Positions 25,198 through 33,244 of a stretch of 64,000 bases of DNA are shown in pieces. Numbering within the stretch: the stretch's first letter is position 1; each line of letters begins with the position of its first letter. Origin of the DNA: Oscillospiraceae bacterium (GTDB lineage Bacteria; Bacillota; Clostridia; Oscillospirales; Ruminococcaceae); contig SVMZ01000002.1 in NCBI GenBank assembly GCA_015067185.1, positions 1-64,000 of the forward strand. The letters are read 5' to 3'. The notes beneath the pieces are model-generated. The model saw only the letters and a program-made list of their open reading frames with translations. It was not told the origin of the DNA and made no database searches. Position numbers and translations under genes: made by a program.

Positions 25198-27633
25198 TTA
25201 TAGCACGCCCGAAAAACTACTATCGGCATACACCGATACGCCTCTCGCTGCGGTTGTTTTCAAAAGCACATTTTTCAACAGCGCCTTAAAACGCCGATTG
25301 TTGACGCATTTAATAATTACCTTATATCTGAACTTGTTTCCTACCTTTACAACAGCCGAAGGCGTTGGGCCAATCACCCTAAGCGGCATCTTTTCCATTG
25401 CTCCCGCCTGTTTTTTCAGTTCTTCAATCAATGCTTTGGCCGTATCCACAACAGCTTCTTCTCTCTCTCCGGTAAAACCTACTGCGCAGATATCGCAAAA
25501 CGGAGGATACAGCATGATTTTCCTGTTTGCAAGTTCATATTCGTAAAAAGCTTCATAATTCTGATGAGAAGCAAACTCTATAACCGGATTTTCCGGCGAA
25601 TAGGTTTGAATAAATGCCCGCCCTTTTTTATCGGAACGTCCGCACCTTCCCACTACCTGTGTAACAAGACTGAATGTCTTTTCATAGCTGCGGAAATCAT
25701 CCCCGAACAAAGAAGAATCCGCCGAAAGAACACCCACCAGTGTTACGTTTGGGAAATCCAATCCCTTGGCGATCATTTGGGTACCGAGCATAATATCGTA
25801 TTCACCCTCTGCAAAGCTTTTAAAGGCTTTTTCGTAGGCTAATTTTGACATCGTGGTATCGGCATCCATACGCAGCACTCTTACTCCGCTGAATCGTTTC
25901 TGCAGCTCTTCTTCCAATTTCTGAGTACCTGCTCCATCATATCGTACAAACTTACTGTGGCACTCAGGACAAGTTCCCTGTGCCGGAACAGAATAACCAC
26001 AATAGTGGCACATCAACCGCTCGTTGGCACGGTGATAAGTCAGCGCAATGCTGCAGTTGGGACAGCTTGCCACGCTTCCGCACTGTACACATTTGACCAC
26101 CGTATTATATCCCCGGCGATTGATCAGCAGAATCGACTGCTCTCCCACGCTGAGATTGTATTCGATCTCCTCGGACAGCAGTGCACTCATTACGTCTACA
26201 TTGCCATCCATCAATTCTATTTTCATATCCACCACATTCACGGCAGGAAGTACGGCACCGCCGTAACGCTGCTTCAATGTGTAAAGTGAATATTTTCCGT
26301 TTTTCGCGTTGTAATAAGTTTCTATGGATGGAGTTGCCGATGCCATGAGCAGCATGGCACCTTCCTGTGCACAGCGAAATCTGGCTGCATCCCTTGCATG
26401 ATAGCGCGGTGCACTGTCAGATTTATATGTGTGCTCCTGTTCCTCATCCATGATAATTATACCCAGTTTTTTCACCGGAGCAAAGACCGCTGAGCGGGTT
26501 CCGATTACAATTCTCGCTTTACGCTCGTTGATCCTCTTCCACTCATCCAGTCTCTCACCCATGGAAAGACCACTGTGAATAATCGCGGTCATATCACCGA
26601 AATAGGAGCGAAAGTGCCGCATTGTCTGCGGAGTCAGAGATATTTCCGGCACCATTACAATAACATCTTCTCCGCTGTCAATGACATGCTGAATCAATTT
26701 CAGATAGACCCTTGTTTTACCGCTGCCGGTAACACCAAATAAAAGTGCTCCTCCCCGTTTTCCGCTGTCGTACTGTTCGCACATACCGTCATAGGCACGC
26801 TGCTGTTCATCCGTCAGCTCAATGGCAGCTGCATCTTCACTTTTATCACAGCTCTTATAGGGACTGCGGTAAACCGTGTCTGCGTTATAGCGAATTATTC
26901 CGCGCTTGACAAGCCCGTCGCATACGGCGCGGGTTGACCCTGTAAAATACTCGATCTCTTTGACCGAAGCACAGGTATTTTCAGTCAGAAACTCTACCAC
27001 TGCATTCTGTTTGGGTGTCAGCCTCACCGAATTTATCAGTTCCTCGCTATGGGGAGACAGCTCAGCCATCAAACAGGTTTTGTCTCCAACCCGCCTTTCT
27101 GTCTGTTCACTGACCGTAAGGATTCCGGCCATTGTCAATTCCCGCAATCCGGTGTCCGATATCCCACAAATCTTTTTCAGATTCTCCGCAGTATCTCCGT
27201 TTTTCCTGCTTTCCAGATGAGAGACCACCTGCCTGGCAGTATCATCGGTCACAGCCTCTTTATCGTACTGTTCCGACAACTCATATCGGAAATGAAGTTC
27301 ATAACCAATTCCCGGCGGCAGCATGGCTTTCACCGCTTCATAGTACGTGCAATAGGTATTTTCCGTGATATATCTCGCCAGATTCAGATGCGCACCGCTC
27401 AGTACAGGAACGCTGTCAGGTACCTCCAATATGCTTTTACATCCTGTGGGGTCGTCTGTTTCACCCACAGCAAAAATCATTCCCTGTCTCCTTGCATTGG
27501 CACTGCCGAATGGGACAACAACTCTTTTCCCCGGCAAAACTTCTGTTGAAAGGTGATCAGGAACCAAATATGAAAAAAGTCTGTCAAAATGAAACGCGGT
27601 CTTTTCTACCGCTATTTCCACTGTTTTATACAA
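25198..27633 (-). CDS. priA: Primosomal protein N' (replication restart helicase PriA)
   Basis: 811 residues. 3' DNA-binding N-terminal domain, winged helix, then superfamily 2 helicase with Walker A GVTGSGKT and motif II DEEQEHTYK (most PriA have DEEH; a Gln stands at the fourth place here). Between helicase lobes the two zinc sites are seen as CVQCGS..CPNC and CHYC..CPEC. It reloads the replisome at stalled forks. The start is probably the TTG at 27633, preceded by GGGGGA; an upstream frame extension would overlap rpoZ and has no ribosome site. The coaBC gene that usually separates rpoZ and priA is missing. Confidence 0.94.
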   Translation of the reverse strand: MYKTVEIAVEKTAFHFDRLFSYLVPDHLSTEVLPGKRVVVPFGSANARRQGMIFAVGETDDPTGCKSILEVPDSVPVLSGAHLNLARYITENTYCTYYEAVKAMLPPGIGYELHFRYELSEQYDKEAVTDDTARQVVSHLESRKNGDTAENLKKICGISDTGLRELTMAGILTVSEQTERRVGDKTCLMAELSPHSEELINSVRLTPKQNAVVEFLTENTCASVKEIEYFTGSTRAVCDGLVKRGIIRYNADTVYRSPYKSCDKSEDAAAIELTDEQQRAYDGMCEQYDSGKRGGALLFGVTGSGKTRVYLKLIQHVIDSGEDVIVMVPEISLTPQTMRHFRSYFGDMTAIIHSGLSMGERLDEWKRINERKARIVIGTRSAVFAPVKKLGIIIMDEEQEHTYKSDSAPRYHARDAARFRCAQEGAMLLMASATPSIETYYNAKNGKYSLYTLKQRYGGAVLPAVNVVDMKIELMDGNVDVMSALLSEEIEYNLSVGEQSILLINRRGYNTVVKCVQCGSVASCPNCSIALTYHRANERLMCHYCGYSVPAQGTCPECHSKFVRYDGAGTQKLEEELQKRFSGVRVLRMDADTTMSKLAYEKAFKSFAEGEYDIMLGTQMIAKGLDFPNVTLVGVLSADSSLFGDDFRSYEKTFSLVTQVVGRCGRSDKKGRAFIQTYSPENPVIEFASHQNYEAFYEYELANRKIMLYPPFCDICAVGFTGEREEAVVDTAKALIEELKKQAGAMEKMPLRVIGPTPSAVVKVGNKFRYKVIIKCVNNRRFKALLKNVLLKTTAARGVSVYADSSFSGVL

Positions 27634-27676
27634 ACCAAGTCCCCCGCGTTCCGTGTTGCAGAGCAACTCAACTGAA

Positions 27677-27895
27677 TTATTCTTCAGGTACACCTATCTT
27701 GTCACTCTCAATGAGCTTACATTTTCCGTTTGCAAAATCCTCAACTGCCAGCTGTACCGGTTTTTCAATCAAAATCACATTATTATTTTCAGCCTCTTCC
27801 GCAATTTCACGGGCGCGTTTAGCAACTGCTACAACCAGGGAATAGTAGCTTTCTCCCTCTTTCAGAATCTGAGACATGGAAGGTTTGAGCATCAT
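27677..27895 (-). CDS. rpoZ: RNA polymerase omega subunit
   Basis: 72 residues. Short omega-type protein: MLKPSMSQIL start, then YSLVVAVAKRAREI, the conserved helix that clamps beta-prime, and a KPVQLAVEDFANGK segment. It follows gmk directly (2 bases), the standard Firmicutes order. Confidence 0.93.
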   Translation of the reverse strand: MMLKPSMSQILKEGESYYSLVVAVAKRAREIAEEAENNNVILIEKPVQLAVEDFANGKCKLIESDKIGVPEE

Positions 27896-27897
27896 AA

Positions 27898-28500
27898 TTA
27901 TATACCTCTTTTATTCTTAATATATTCGGAGCAGCGGCAGCGTCCTGCACGAATCACAGCCTTAAAATCTTCCACTGCATCCTCAAGTTTGTCATTTACT
28001 ATTATATATTGAAACTCCTTAAAGCATTCAAGTTCCCGCTTTGCTGTTTCCAGTCTGAGCGCCATTTTTTCAGGAGTTTCGGTACCTCTTTTCAGAAGAC
28101 GCTTTTCCAGTGTTTCAAAACTGGGGGGCATAATGAAGGTAAAAATAGCCTCTGGGAAGGTCTTCATTACATTGCGTGCGCCCTGTATTTCGATATCCAA
28201 GATGACATCATATCCCTCATTCAACAGCTTCTCTAACGGCTTTCTGGGGGTACCGTAACAATTTCCGCTGTATTCGGCATACTCCAACAACTCACCGTCT
28301 TTGACCATTTCATCGAAACGTTCACGGGTGACAAAATAGTAGTCAACACCATCCACTTCACCGGGACGTGCTGCCCTGGTTGTTGCCGAAACAGAAAAAC
28401 ACAGTGATTTATCCGCTTCCATTACATTTTTCAGGATGGTCCCCTTTCCTACACCGGAAGGCCCCGTTATTACAATTACCTGTCCTTTTTTATTCGTCAT
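27898..28500 (-). CDS. gmk: Guanylate kinase
   Basis: 200 residues. P-loop GPSGVGKG at 13-20, GMP-binding [18 protein letters not shown] and [13 protein letters not shown], and a lid region ending RGTE. It makes GDP from GMP. Its start overlaps the end of remA by 11 bases. Confidence 0.96.
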   Translation of the reverse strand: MTNKKGQVIVITGPSGVGKGTILKNVMEADKSLCFSVSATTRAARPGEVDGVDYYFVTRERFDEMVKDGELLEYAEYSGNCYGTPRKPLEKLLNEGYDVILDIEIQGARNVMKTFPEAIFTFIMPPSFETLEKRLLKRGTETPEKMALRLETAKRELECFKEFQYIIVNDKLEDAVEDFKAVIRAGRCRCSEYIKNKRGI

Positions 28501-28744
28501 CCTCTACCTCCTCATCAATCAGCCTGTTGGCAACGGTTTCCGGCTGCACTGCAGAAAGGATAACATGGTCCGAATCAGTAATAATCACCGCACGGGTGCG
28601 TCTTCCATATGTAGCATCAATCAATGTCCCTCTGTCTTTCGCATCCTGAATAATGCGCTTGATCGGCGCAGATTCAGGACTGACGATGGCGATAAGCCTG
28701 TTTGCAGAAACCATATTTCCAAAGCCTATATTTATCAGCTTCAT
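28490..28744 (-). CDS. remA: RemA/DUF370 DNA-binding regulator
   Basis: 84 residues. Starts [20 protein letters not shown] and contains [16 protein letters not shown], both near-invariant in the DUF370/RemA family. In Bacillus, RemA is a ring-forming DNA-binding activator of biofilm matrix and osmoprotection genes. In many Clostridia it lies between yicC and gmk, as here. Confidence 0.93.
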   Translation of the reverse strand: MKLINIGFGNMVSANRLIAIVSPESAPIKRIIQDAKDRGTLIDATYGRRTRAVIITDSDHVILSAVQPETVANRLIDEEVEDDE

Positions 28745-28783
28745 TTCAACCTATACCTCCGCTTGAAATCTGCCTTTCCGGCA

Positions 28784-29662
28784 TTATTCTATGTTCTGTA
28801 TCTGTTCACGAATCTTCTCAATATCCGATTTGATGGATACAACTACTTTGGTAACTTCTACGTCCTGTATTTTGGAACCGGTAGTATTGGCTTCTCTGTT
28901 CATTTCCTGAACAAGAAAATCCAACTTACGTCCAATAGGCTCATTGGCTTCCAGAATCTGTCTAAACTGTGCAATATGGCTACGGAGTCTGACAGTCTCT
29001 TCATCTACAGCAGTTTTTTCTGCAAAGATAGCTGCTTCTGTCAGAATACGCTGCTCATCCACGTGAGTATCCGCAAGAACATCGCAAATTTTGTTATACA
29101 GTCTGGTACGGTAATCTTCTACAATGCGTGCAGAACTCTCTTCGACCACTGCCACGCTTTTTTCAATGCTGGCAAGACGGTCAAGAAGATCCGCTTTCAT
29201 CTTTTCTCCCTCTTTGGCACGCATGGCAAGGAAGTTGTTTACTGCCTCTTCTGCAACCTGTTTCACCTGAGCCCAAAGTTCATCCTCATCTTCTTCTGCT
29301 CTGCGCAAAACAAAAATATCGGAGAAACGCGAAAGGGATGTGAGAGTAATATCATCCCGAACTCCTGTTTCTTCTCCCAATTTTCTGAGAGCATCAATAT
29401 ATCCTTTGGCAAGCTCTGTGTTAATGCCAACCTCTACATTGGCCCCATCGAGAGTAACAATGAAAACATTGACATCTACTTTACCTCTTGATACTCTGCT
29501 CTGGATATAGCTCTTCAGCTTTTCCTCCAGAAAACCATAAGCTCTGGGAAGTCTTGCAGAAAACTCAAAAAATCTGTGGTTGACCGATTTGATCTCAACG
29601 AGAATATCCCTTTCAGGCATCGTCTGCTGACCGCGTCCATATCCGGTCATGCTGTAAATCAT
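28784..29662 (-). CDS. YicC-family endoribonuclease-like protein
   Basis: 292 residues. Starts MIYSMTGYGRG, has EIKSVNHRF near residue 25 and a C-terminal DUF1732 region with KLDFLVQEMNREANT, the family signatures. YicC proteins are stress-associated endoribonucleases or adaptors. The ATG at 29662 follows AAGGAGAG. First gene of the long minus-strand housekeeping operon. Confidence 0.94.
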   Translation of the reverse strand: MIYSMTGYGRGQQTMPERDILVEIKSVNHRFFEFSARLPRAYGFLEEKLKSYIQSRVSRGKVDVNVFIVTLDGANVEVGINTELAKGYIDALRKLGEETGVRDDITLTSLSRFSDIFVLRRAEEDEDELWAQVKQVAEEAVNNFLAMRAKEGEKMKADLLDRLASIEKSVAVVEESSARIVEDYRTRLYNKICDVLADTHVDEQRILTEAAIFAEKTAVDEETVRLRSHIAQFRQILEANEPIGRKLDFLVQEMNREANTTGSKIQDVEVTKVVVSIKSDIEKIREQIQNIE

Positions 29663-29766
29663 ACCGTTCTCTCCTTGTTGTTTTTTCTTTCTGTTTATCG
29701 AATGATGGGCTGTATTCCGCTCACACAGTATCTGTGCCGGCAGCAACTCATAATTCACCAACTTAT

Positions 29767-29796
29767 ATTTTACTATTTTCACCCTCTCATTGTCAA
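29767..29796 (-). promoter_or_regulatory. Promoter of the yicC-to-prfB housekeeping operon
   Basis: Minus-strand TTGACA (complement of 29791-29796) and TAAAAT (complement of 29767-29772) with an 18-base spacer, about 100 bases before yicC. No other equally good promoter or terminator was seen between the thirteen downstream genes. Confidence 0.75.
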
Positions 29797-29939
29797 CCTT
29801 TTAGGGGGTGTTTTTGATATTTCGGAACTCATCACAATCCCATCCTCAAAAAACTCCTTCTTAATATAGATTTTGATAATCACTTTTCCTTCCTTCCTCT
29901 TCCAAAACAAGAAAAACAATAAAAAATTAAAAACACCTC

Positions 29940-30044
29940 TTGACATCGTAACATTGTTATGCTATATTATATCTATACTCGTAACAATGTTATGAAACCC
30001 TCTTTCGCTTTGTAACATTGTTACGAACCTCTTCATAGTAACAC
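29940..30044 (+). promoter_or_regulatory. Promoter with repeated GTAACA/TGTTAC operators
   Basis: TTGACA (29940-29945), 17-base spacer, TATATT (29963-29968). Three near-identical dyads occur: GTAACATTGTTAT (29948-29960, inside the spacer), GTAACAATGTTAT (29981-29993) and GTAACATTGTTAC (30012-30024), plus a half-site GTAACA at 30038-30043. The first two start 33 bases apart and the next 31, close to three helical turns, so bound dimers would lie on one DNA face. The first downstream gene encodes a MerR-like DNA-binding protein, the obvious candidate ligand. Confidence 0.85.
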
Positions 30045-30103
30045 TGAAAGGATTCCCTCCTTTCTTCTTCAAAAGAGACCATATACAAGGCAGGTGATAA
30101 TAC

Positions 30104-30496
30104 ATGGAACAACAGGGATTAATTTCCAAGAGAATGCTGCTTCAAAAATACGGTATCTCTTATGGAGCACTCTACCGTTGGAAACGCAAAGGACTTATCC
30201 CCGATGAATGGTTTATCAAACAATCCACCTTCACCGGTCAGGAAACCTTTTTCCCCGAAAAACTGGTTTGCGAAAGAATCGAGCTGATTCTCAGCATGAA
30301 AGAGGAAGTCCTGCTGGATGATCTGGCTAAAGATCTCTCCGGAAAAAGCCGCAGAGATTCTGTGCTGATCCTGGAAACCGAATTCGGTGAAAAGACCTTT
30401 CGTCTCTGTGATATCAGAAACTGTTTTCTCTTTGATGGCGATAAAAAAACTGATATTACCCAACTGTTGAAGAATGCAACAGAGAATAATAAATAG
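30104..30496 (+). CDS. YhbD-like (DUF4004) MerR-type regulator
   Basis: 130 residues. The N-terminal winged helix reads LISKRMLLQKYGISYGALYRWKRKGLIPDEWFI, then STFTGQETFFP, matching the YhbD/DUF4004 family known from Bacillus. The C-terminal half is less conserved and probably mediates dimerisation or sensing. In Bacillus subtilis yhbD lies before the bactofilin genes yhbE and yhbF; the same order is seen here with one bactofilin. Three dyads in the promoter suggest autoregulation. Confidence 0.85.
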   Translation: MEQQGLISKRMLLQKYGISYGALYRWKRKGLIPDEWFIKQSTFTGQETFFPEKLVCERIELILSMKEEVLLDDLAKDLSGKSRRDSVLILETEFGEKTFRLCDIRNCFLFDGDKKTDITQLLKNATENNK

Positions 30497-30537
30497 TACG
30501 CAACAAAATACTTCAACCAATTAAAGGAGGATTATTT

Positions 30538-31260
30538 ATGCATATAGCAGGCAGCGGACATATTGCTCCGGGCGGATACAATGAAGATATCCACATCTCC
30601 GGAAGCGGAAAGGTTGATGGGAATATCCGGTGTTTATCCTATCACTCCTCCGGTTCCTCTCATGTAGCCGGCAGTCTTACCTGTCATGAATCATTCACCG
30701 TGGCCGGCTCCTGTCATGTAGAAAAAAATCTCCATGCCAAAAATGTATCGGCCGCAGGTTCTTGCCACATCGGCGAAAATTGTATCGTTGATGGGCTCAT
30801 GAAAACAGGAGGCTCTTTCAAATGCGATGGAAATATCCATTGTAATCAACTGCGTACAGGCGGTTCCCTTTCTGTTAATGGTGACATTGAAGGAGAAGAT
30901 CTTGTTATTAGCGGTTCTGTCAAATGCCCCGGCCTTATCAATGCAGAAAAAATTTTTATCACCTTATCTGCCAACGCGCTTTGTAAAATTGGCAGTATTG
31001 GCGGCGGTATTATCAACATCAAAACAGAACCCGCCAAAAATATTTTCCTTCTTTCTCTCTTACGCCATTCCTCCTCTTCTTCTCTCCAGATCGAAGACTG
31101 CATTGAAGGAGACCAACTCTCACTTGAGGGAGTCATCGTACCCAAAGTAAGCGGTAAGCAAGTTATCATTGGCAAAGGATGCAAAATAGAACTGGTTCAA
31201 TACAGTGACACCATCAAAATTTCTCCAGAAGCAATTGTCGATAAATATGAAAAAATTTGA
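30538..31260 (+). CDS. Bactofilin-type polymer-forming cytoskeletal protein
   Basis: 240 residues built almost wholly from short right-handed beta-helix rungs: repeats such as ISGSGKVDGNI, SSGSSHVAGSL, AGSCHVEKNL, AGSCHIGENCIVDG, TGGSFKCDGNI, TGGSLSVNGDI. It resembles YhbE/YhbF rather than the short membrane-bound bactofilins, with a longer C-terminal part. Such proteins polymerise without nucleotide and help organise the envelope or motility. A strong AAAGGAGG precedes the ATG. In operon with the YhbD-like regulator. Confidence 0.85.
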   Translation: MHIAGSGHIAPGGYNEDIHISGSGKVDGNIRCLSYHSSGSSHVAGSLTCHESFTVAGSCHVEKNLHAKNVSAAGSCHIGENCIVDGLMKTGGSFKCDGNIHCNQLRTGGSLSVNGDIEGEDLVISGSVKCPGLINAEKIFITLSANALCKIGSIGGGIINIKTEPAKNIFLLSLLRHSSSSSLQIEDCIEGDQLSLEGVIVPKVSGKQVIIGKGCKIELVQYSDTIKISPEAIVDKYEKI

Positions 31261-31265
31261 TTGTA

Positions 31266-31312
31266 AAACCACCAGCAGCACCATCGAAAAACGACAGTGC
31301 TGCTGGTTTTAT
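31266..31312. terminator. Bidirectional terminator between bactofilin and oadA-like genes
   Basis: CCAGCAGCAC (31272-31281) pairs with GTGCTGCTGG (31297-31306). TTTT follows on the plus strand and AAAA precedes, so it can serve both convergent transcripts. Confidence 0.85.
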
Positions 31313-31326
31313 TATCTGTTATTCTA

Positions 31327-32727
31327 TTACACCGGATGAACCTTGTTTTCGCGGTCTGCATGCTCGGCATCGACGCCGTACTTCTTTGCAGCGCGCTTCT
31401 CAAAGAACTTAGGAGCAATCTGCGGGAACATAGCAAGTGTAAGAATATCTTCTTCCTGCTCATAATATTTCTGGGGAAATTCAGCCTTGAGCTTCTCCAG
31501 TTCCGGCTCTATCAAATCGGCAGGGCGGCAGTCGATGGGCTCTGCATCGCCGATAATACGTTTACGGAATTCAGGATCAATCTTACCGGGGGTCTTGCCG
31601 TATTCACCGCGAACCATTCCGCGGAACTCCTTGGTAACCATCTTATAGCGCTCACCCATAATTACGTTGAACACAGCCTGTGTGCCAACGATCTGGGAAG
31701 TAGGCGTAACCAGAGGAGGATAACCGGAATCTTCGCGAACTCTGGGGATTTCCTCGAGAACGTCCTCCAACTGATCTTCCTTACCTGCCTGCTTCAACTG
31801 AGAAAGCAGATTGGAAAGCATACCGCCGGGAACCTGATAAAGCAGTGTGCTTGCATCAACACCAAGCATCTTCGGGCTGAGCTGTCCGTTTTCGATATAC
31901 TTCTCTCTGATAACAGCGGCGTGTTTCTTCACCTTGTCCAGCTTCTTCAGATCAAGACCGGTATCATACTCTGTCCCCTGGAGCGCTGCTACCATGGCCT
32001 CTGTTGCGCTGTGGCTGGTACCCAGTGCCAAGGGAGACATTGCGGTATCAATAATATCACAACCGGCTTCGATGGCCTTCAGGCTGGACATAGATGCAAT
32101 ACCAGCGGTGTAGTGCTCATGGAACTGAATGGGAAGATCCACTGCATCCTTGAGCTTGCTGACCAATTCATAGGCCTCGTAGGGTCTGATCAGACCAGCC
32201 ATATCTTTGATGCAGATAGAATCTGCGCCACGGTCGGCAAGAACCTTTGCATATTCCACAAAGTGATCGATGCTGTGCAGCGGGCTGGTGGTGTAGGAGA
32301 TGGCTGCCTGCACATGAGCCCCTTCTTTTTTCGCTGCCTTGATGGCAGTTTCCAGATTGCGAACATCGTTGAGTGCATCAAAGATACGAATAATATCCAT
32401 ACCATTGGCCACGGCACGCTGAACAAAATATTCAACAACATCGTCGGCATAATGCCTGTATCCCAGCATGTTCTGTCCACGGAAAAGCATCTGGAGCTTG
32501 GTATTGGGCATATATTTACGGATGATGCGGAGTCTCTCCCACGGATCCTCATCCAGGAAACGGATACAGGAATCGAAGGTAGCACCGCCCCATACCTCAG
32601 CGGAATAAAAGCCGACGGCATCAATATCCGCAAGCATTTCTATCATATCGTCCATTGTCATACGTGTGGCAAAAAGGCTCTGATGAGCATCACGCAGCAA
32701 TGTTTCTGTTATTTTAACCTGTGCCAT
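31327..32727 (-). CDS. oadA: Carboxyltransferase subunit acting on pyruvate/oxaloacetate (OadA / 5S type)
   Basis: 466 residues. The TIM-barrel carboxyltransferase domain is clear: ITETLLRDAHQSLFATRM, EVWGGATFDSCIRFL, FRGQNMLGYRHY, ICIKDMAGLIRPYEAY with the carbamylated-type Lys, QFHEHYTAGIASMSSLKAIEAG with metal His. The C-terminal conserved carboxylase domain follows. No biotin domain is fused; the carrier is the separate gene upstream. Such subunits move CO2 between biotin and pyruvate/oxaloacetate. No membrane beta subunit or biotin carboxylase accompanies it here, which favours a transcarboxylase role. Confidence 0.9.
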   Translation of the reverse strand: MAQVKITETLLRDAHQSLFATRMTMDDMIEMLADIDAVGFYSAEVWGGATFDSCIRFLDEDPWERLRIIRKYMPNTKLQMLFRGQNMLGYRHYADDVVEYFVQRAVANGMDIIRIFDALNDVRNLETAIKAAKKEGAHVQAAISYTTSPLHSIDHFVEYAKVLADRGADSICIKDMAGLIRPYEAYELVSKLKDAVDLPIQFHEHYTAGIASMSSLKAIEAGCDIIDTAMSPLALGTSHSATEAMVAALQGTEYDTGLDLKKLDKVKKHAAVIREKYIENGQLSPKMLGVDASTLLYQVPGGMLSNLLSQLKQAGKEDQLEDVLEEIPRVREDSGYPPLVTPTSQIVGTQAVFNVIMGERYKMVTKEFRGMVRGEYGKTPGKIDPEFRKRIIGDAEPIDCRPADLIEPELEKLKAEFPQKYYEQEEDILTLAMFPQIAPKFFEKRAAKKYGVDAEHADRENKVHPV

Positions 32728-32795
32728 ATTATCCTCCGTGCCGTCTTTACGGCATATCGTTTTTGAATTACAGATGATCGGTGGAAAACTTGCTG

Positions 32796-33197
32796 TTATG
32801 CAATGGTTACAAGCAAATCGCCTGCATTGACACTGGAGCCCTTGGTGGCTGCAACAGCTGCGACAGTACCATCCTGCGGAGCCATGATTTCATTTTCCAT
32901 CTTCATTGCTTCCAGAATAACGAGAACATCGCCCTTCTTTACCTGCTGTCCGGCAGAAACCTTAACATCAAAGATATTACCGGGCATGGGAGCAGTGACT
33001 TTCAGTCCGCCTGCTGCGGAAACAGGTGCCGGGGCCGGGGCTGCGGCAGGAGCAGGAGCGGCTACAGCGGGAGCCGGAGCAACAGGTGCTGCAGCTGCAG
33101 GAGCGGGGGCTGCAGCGGGAGCAGAAGCGTTGCCGCCCAGTTCTTCTACTGTAACATCATAGGAAACGCCATTGACTGTTATATTAAATCTCTTCAT
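32796..33197 (-). CDS. Biotin carboxyl carrier protein
   Basis: 133 residues. An Ala/Pro-rich flexible linker (about 25-60) precedes a biotinyl-lipoyl domain with EAMKMEN; Lys99 is the biotin site. It shuttles carboxyl groups between the two flanking carboxyltransferase subunits (33245-34612 and 31327-32727). The size and linker resemble the 1.3S transcarboxylase subunit and the OAD/MMD biotin subunits. Confidence 0.92.
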   Translation of the reverse strand: MKRFNITVNGVSYDVTVEELGGNASAPAAAPAPAAAAPVAPAPAVAAPAPAAAPAPAPVSAAGGLKVTAPMPGNIFDVKVSAGQQVKKGDVLVILEAMKMENEIMAPQDGTVAAVAATKGSSVNAGDLLVTIA

Positions 33198-33244
33198 TTT
33201 ATACTCATCCTTCTATCATGATTATTTTCGAGATGGCTATCAGC

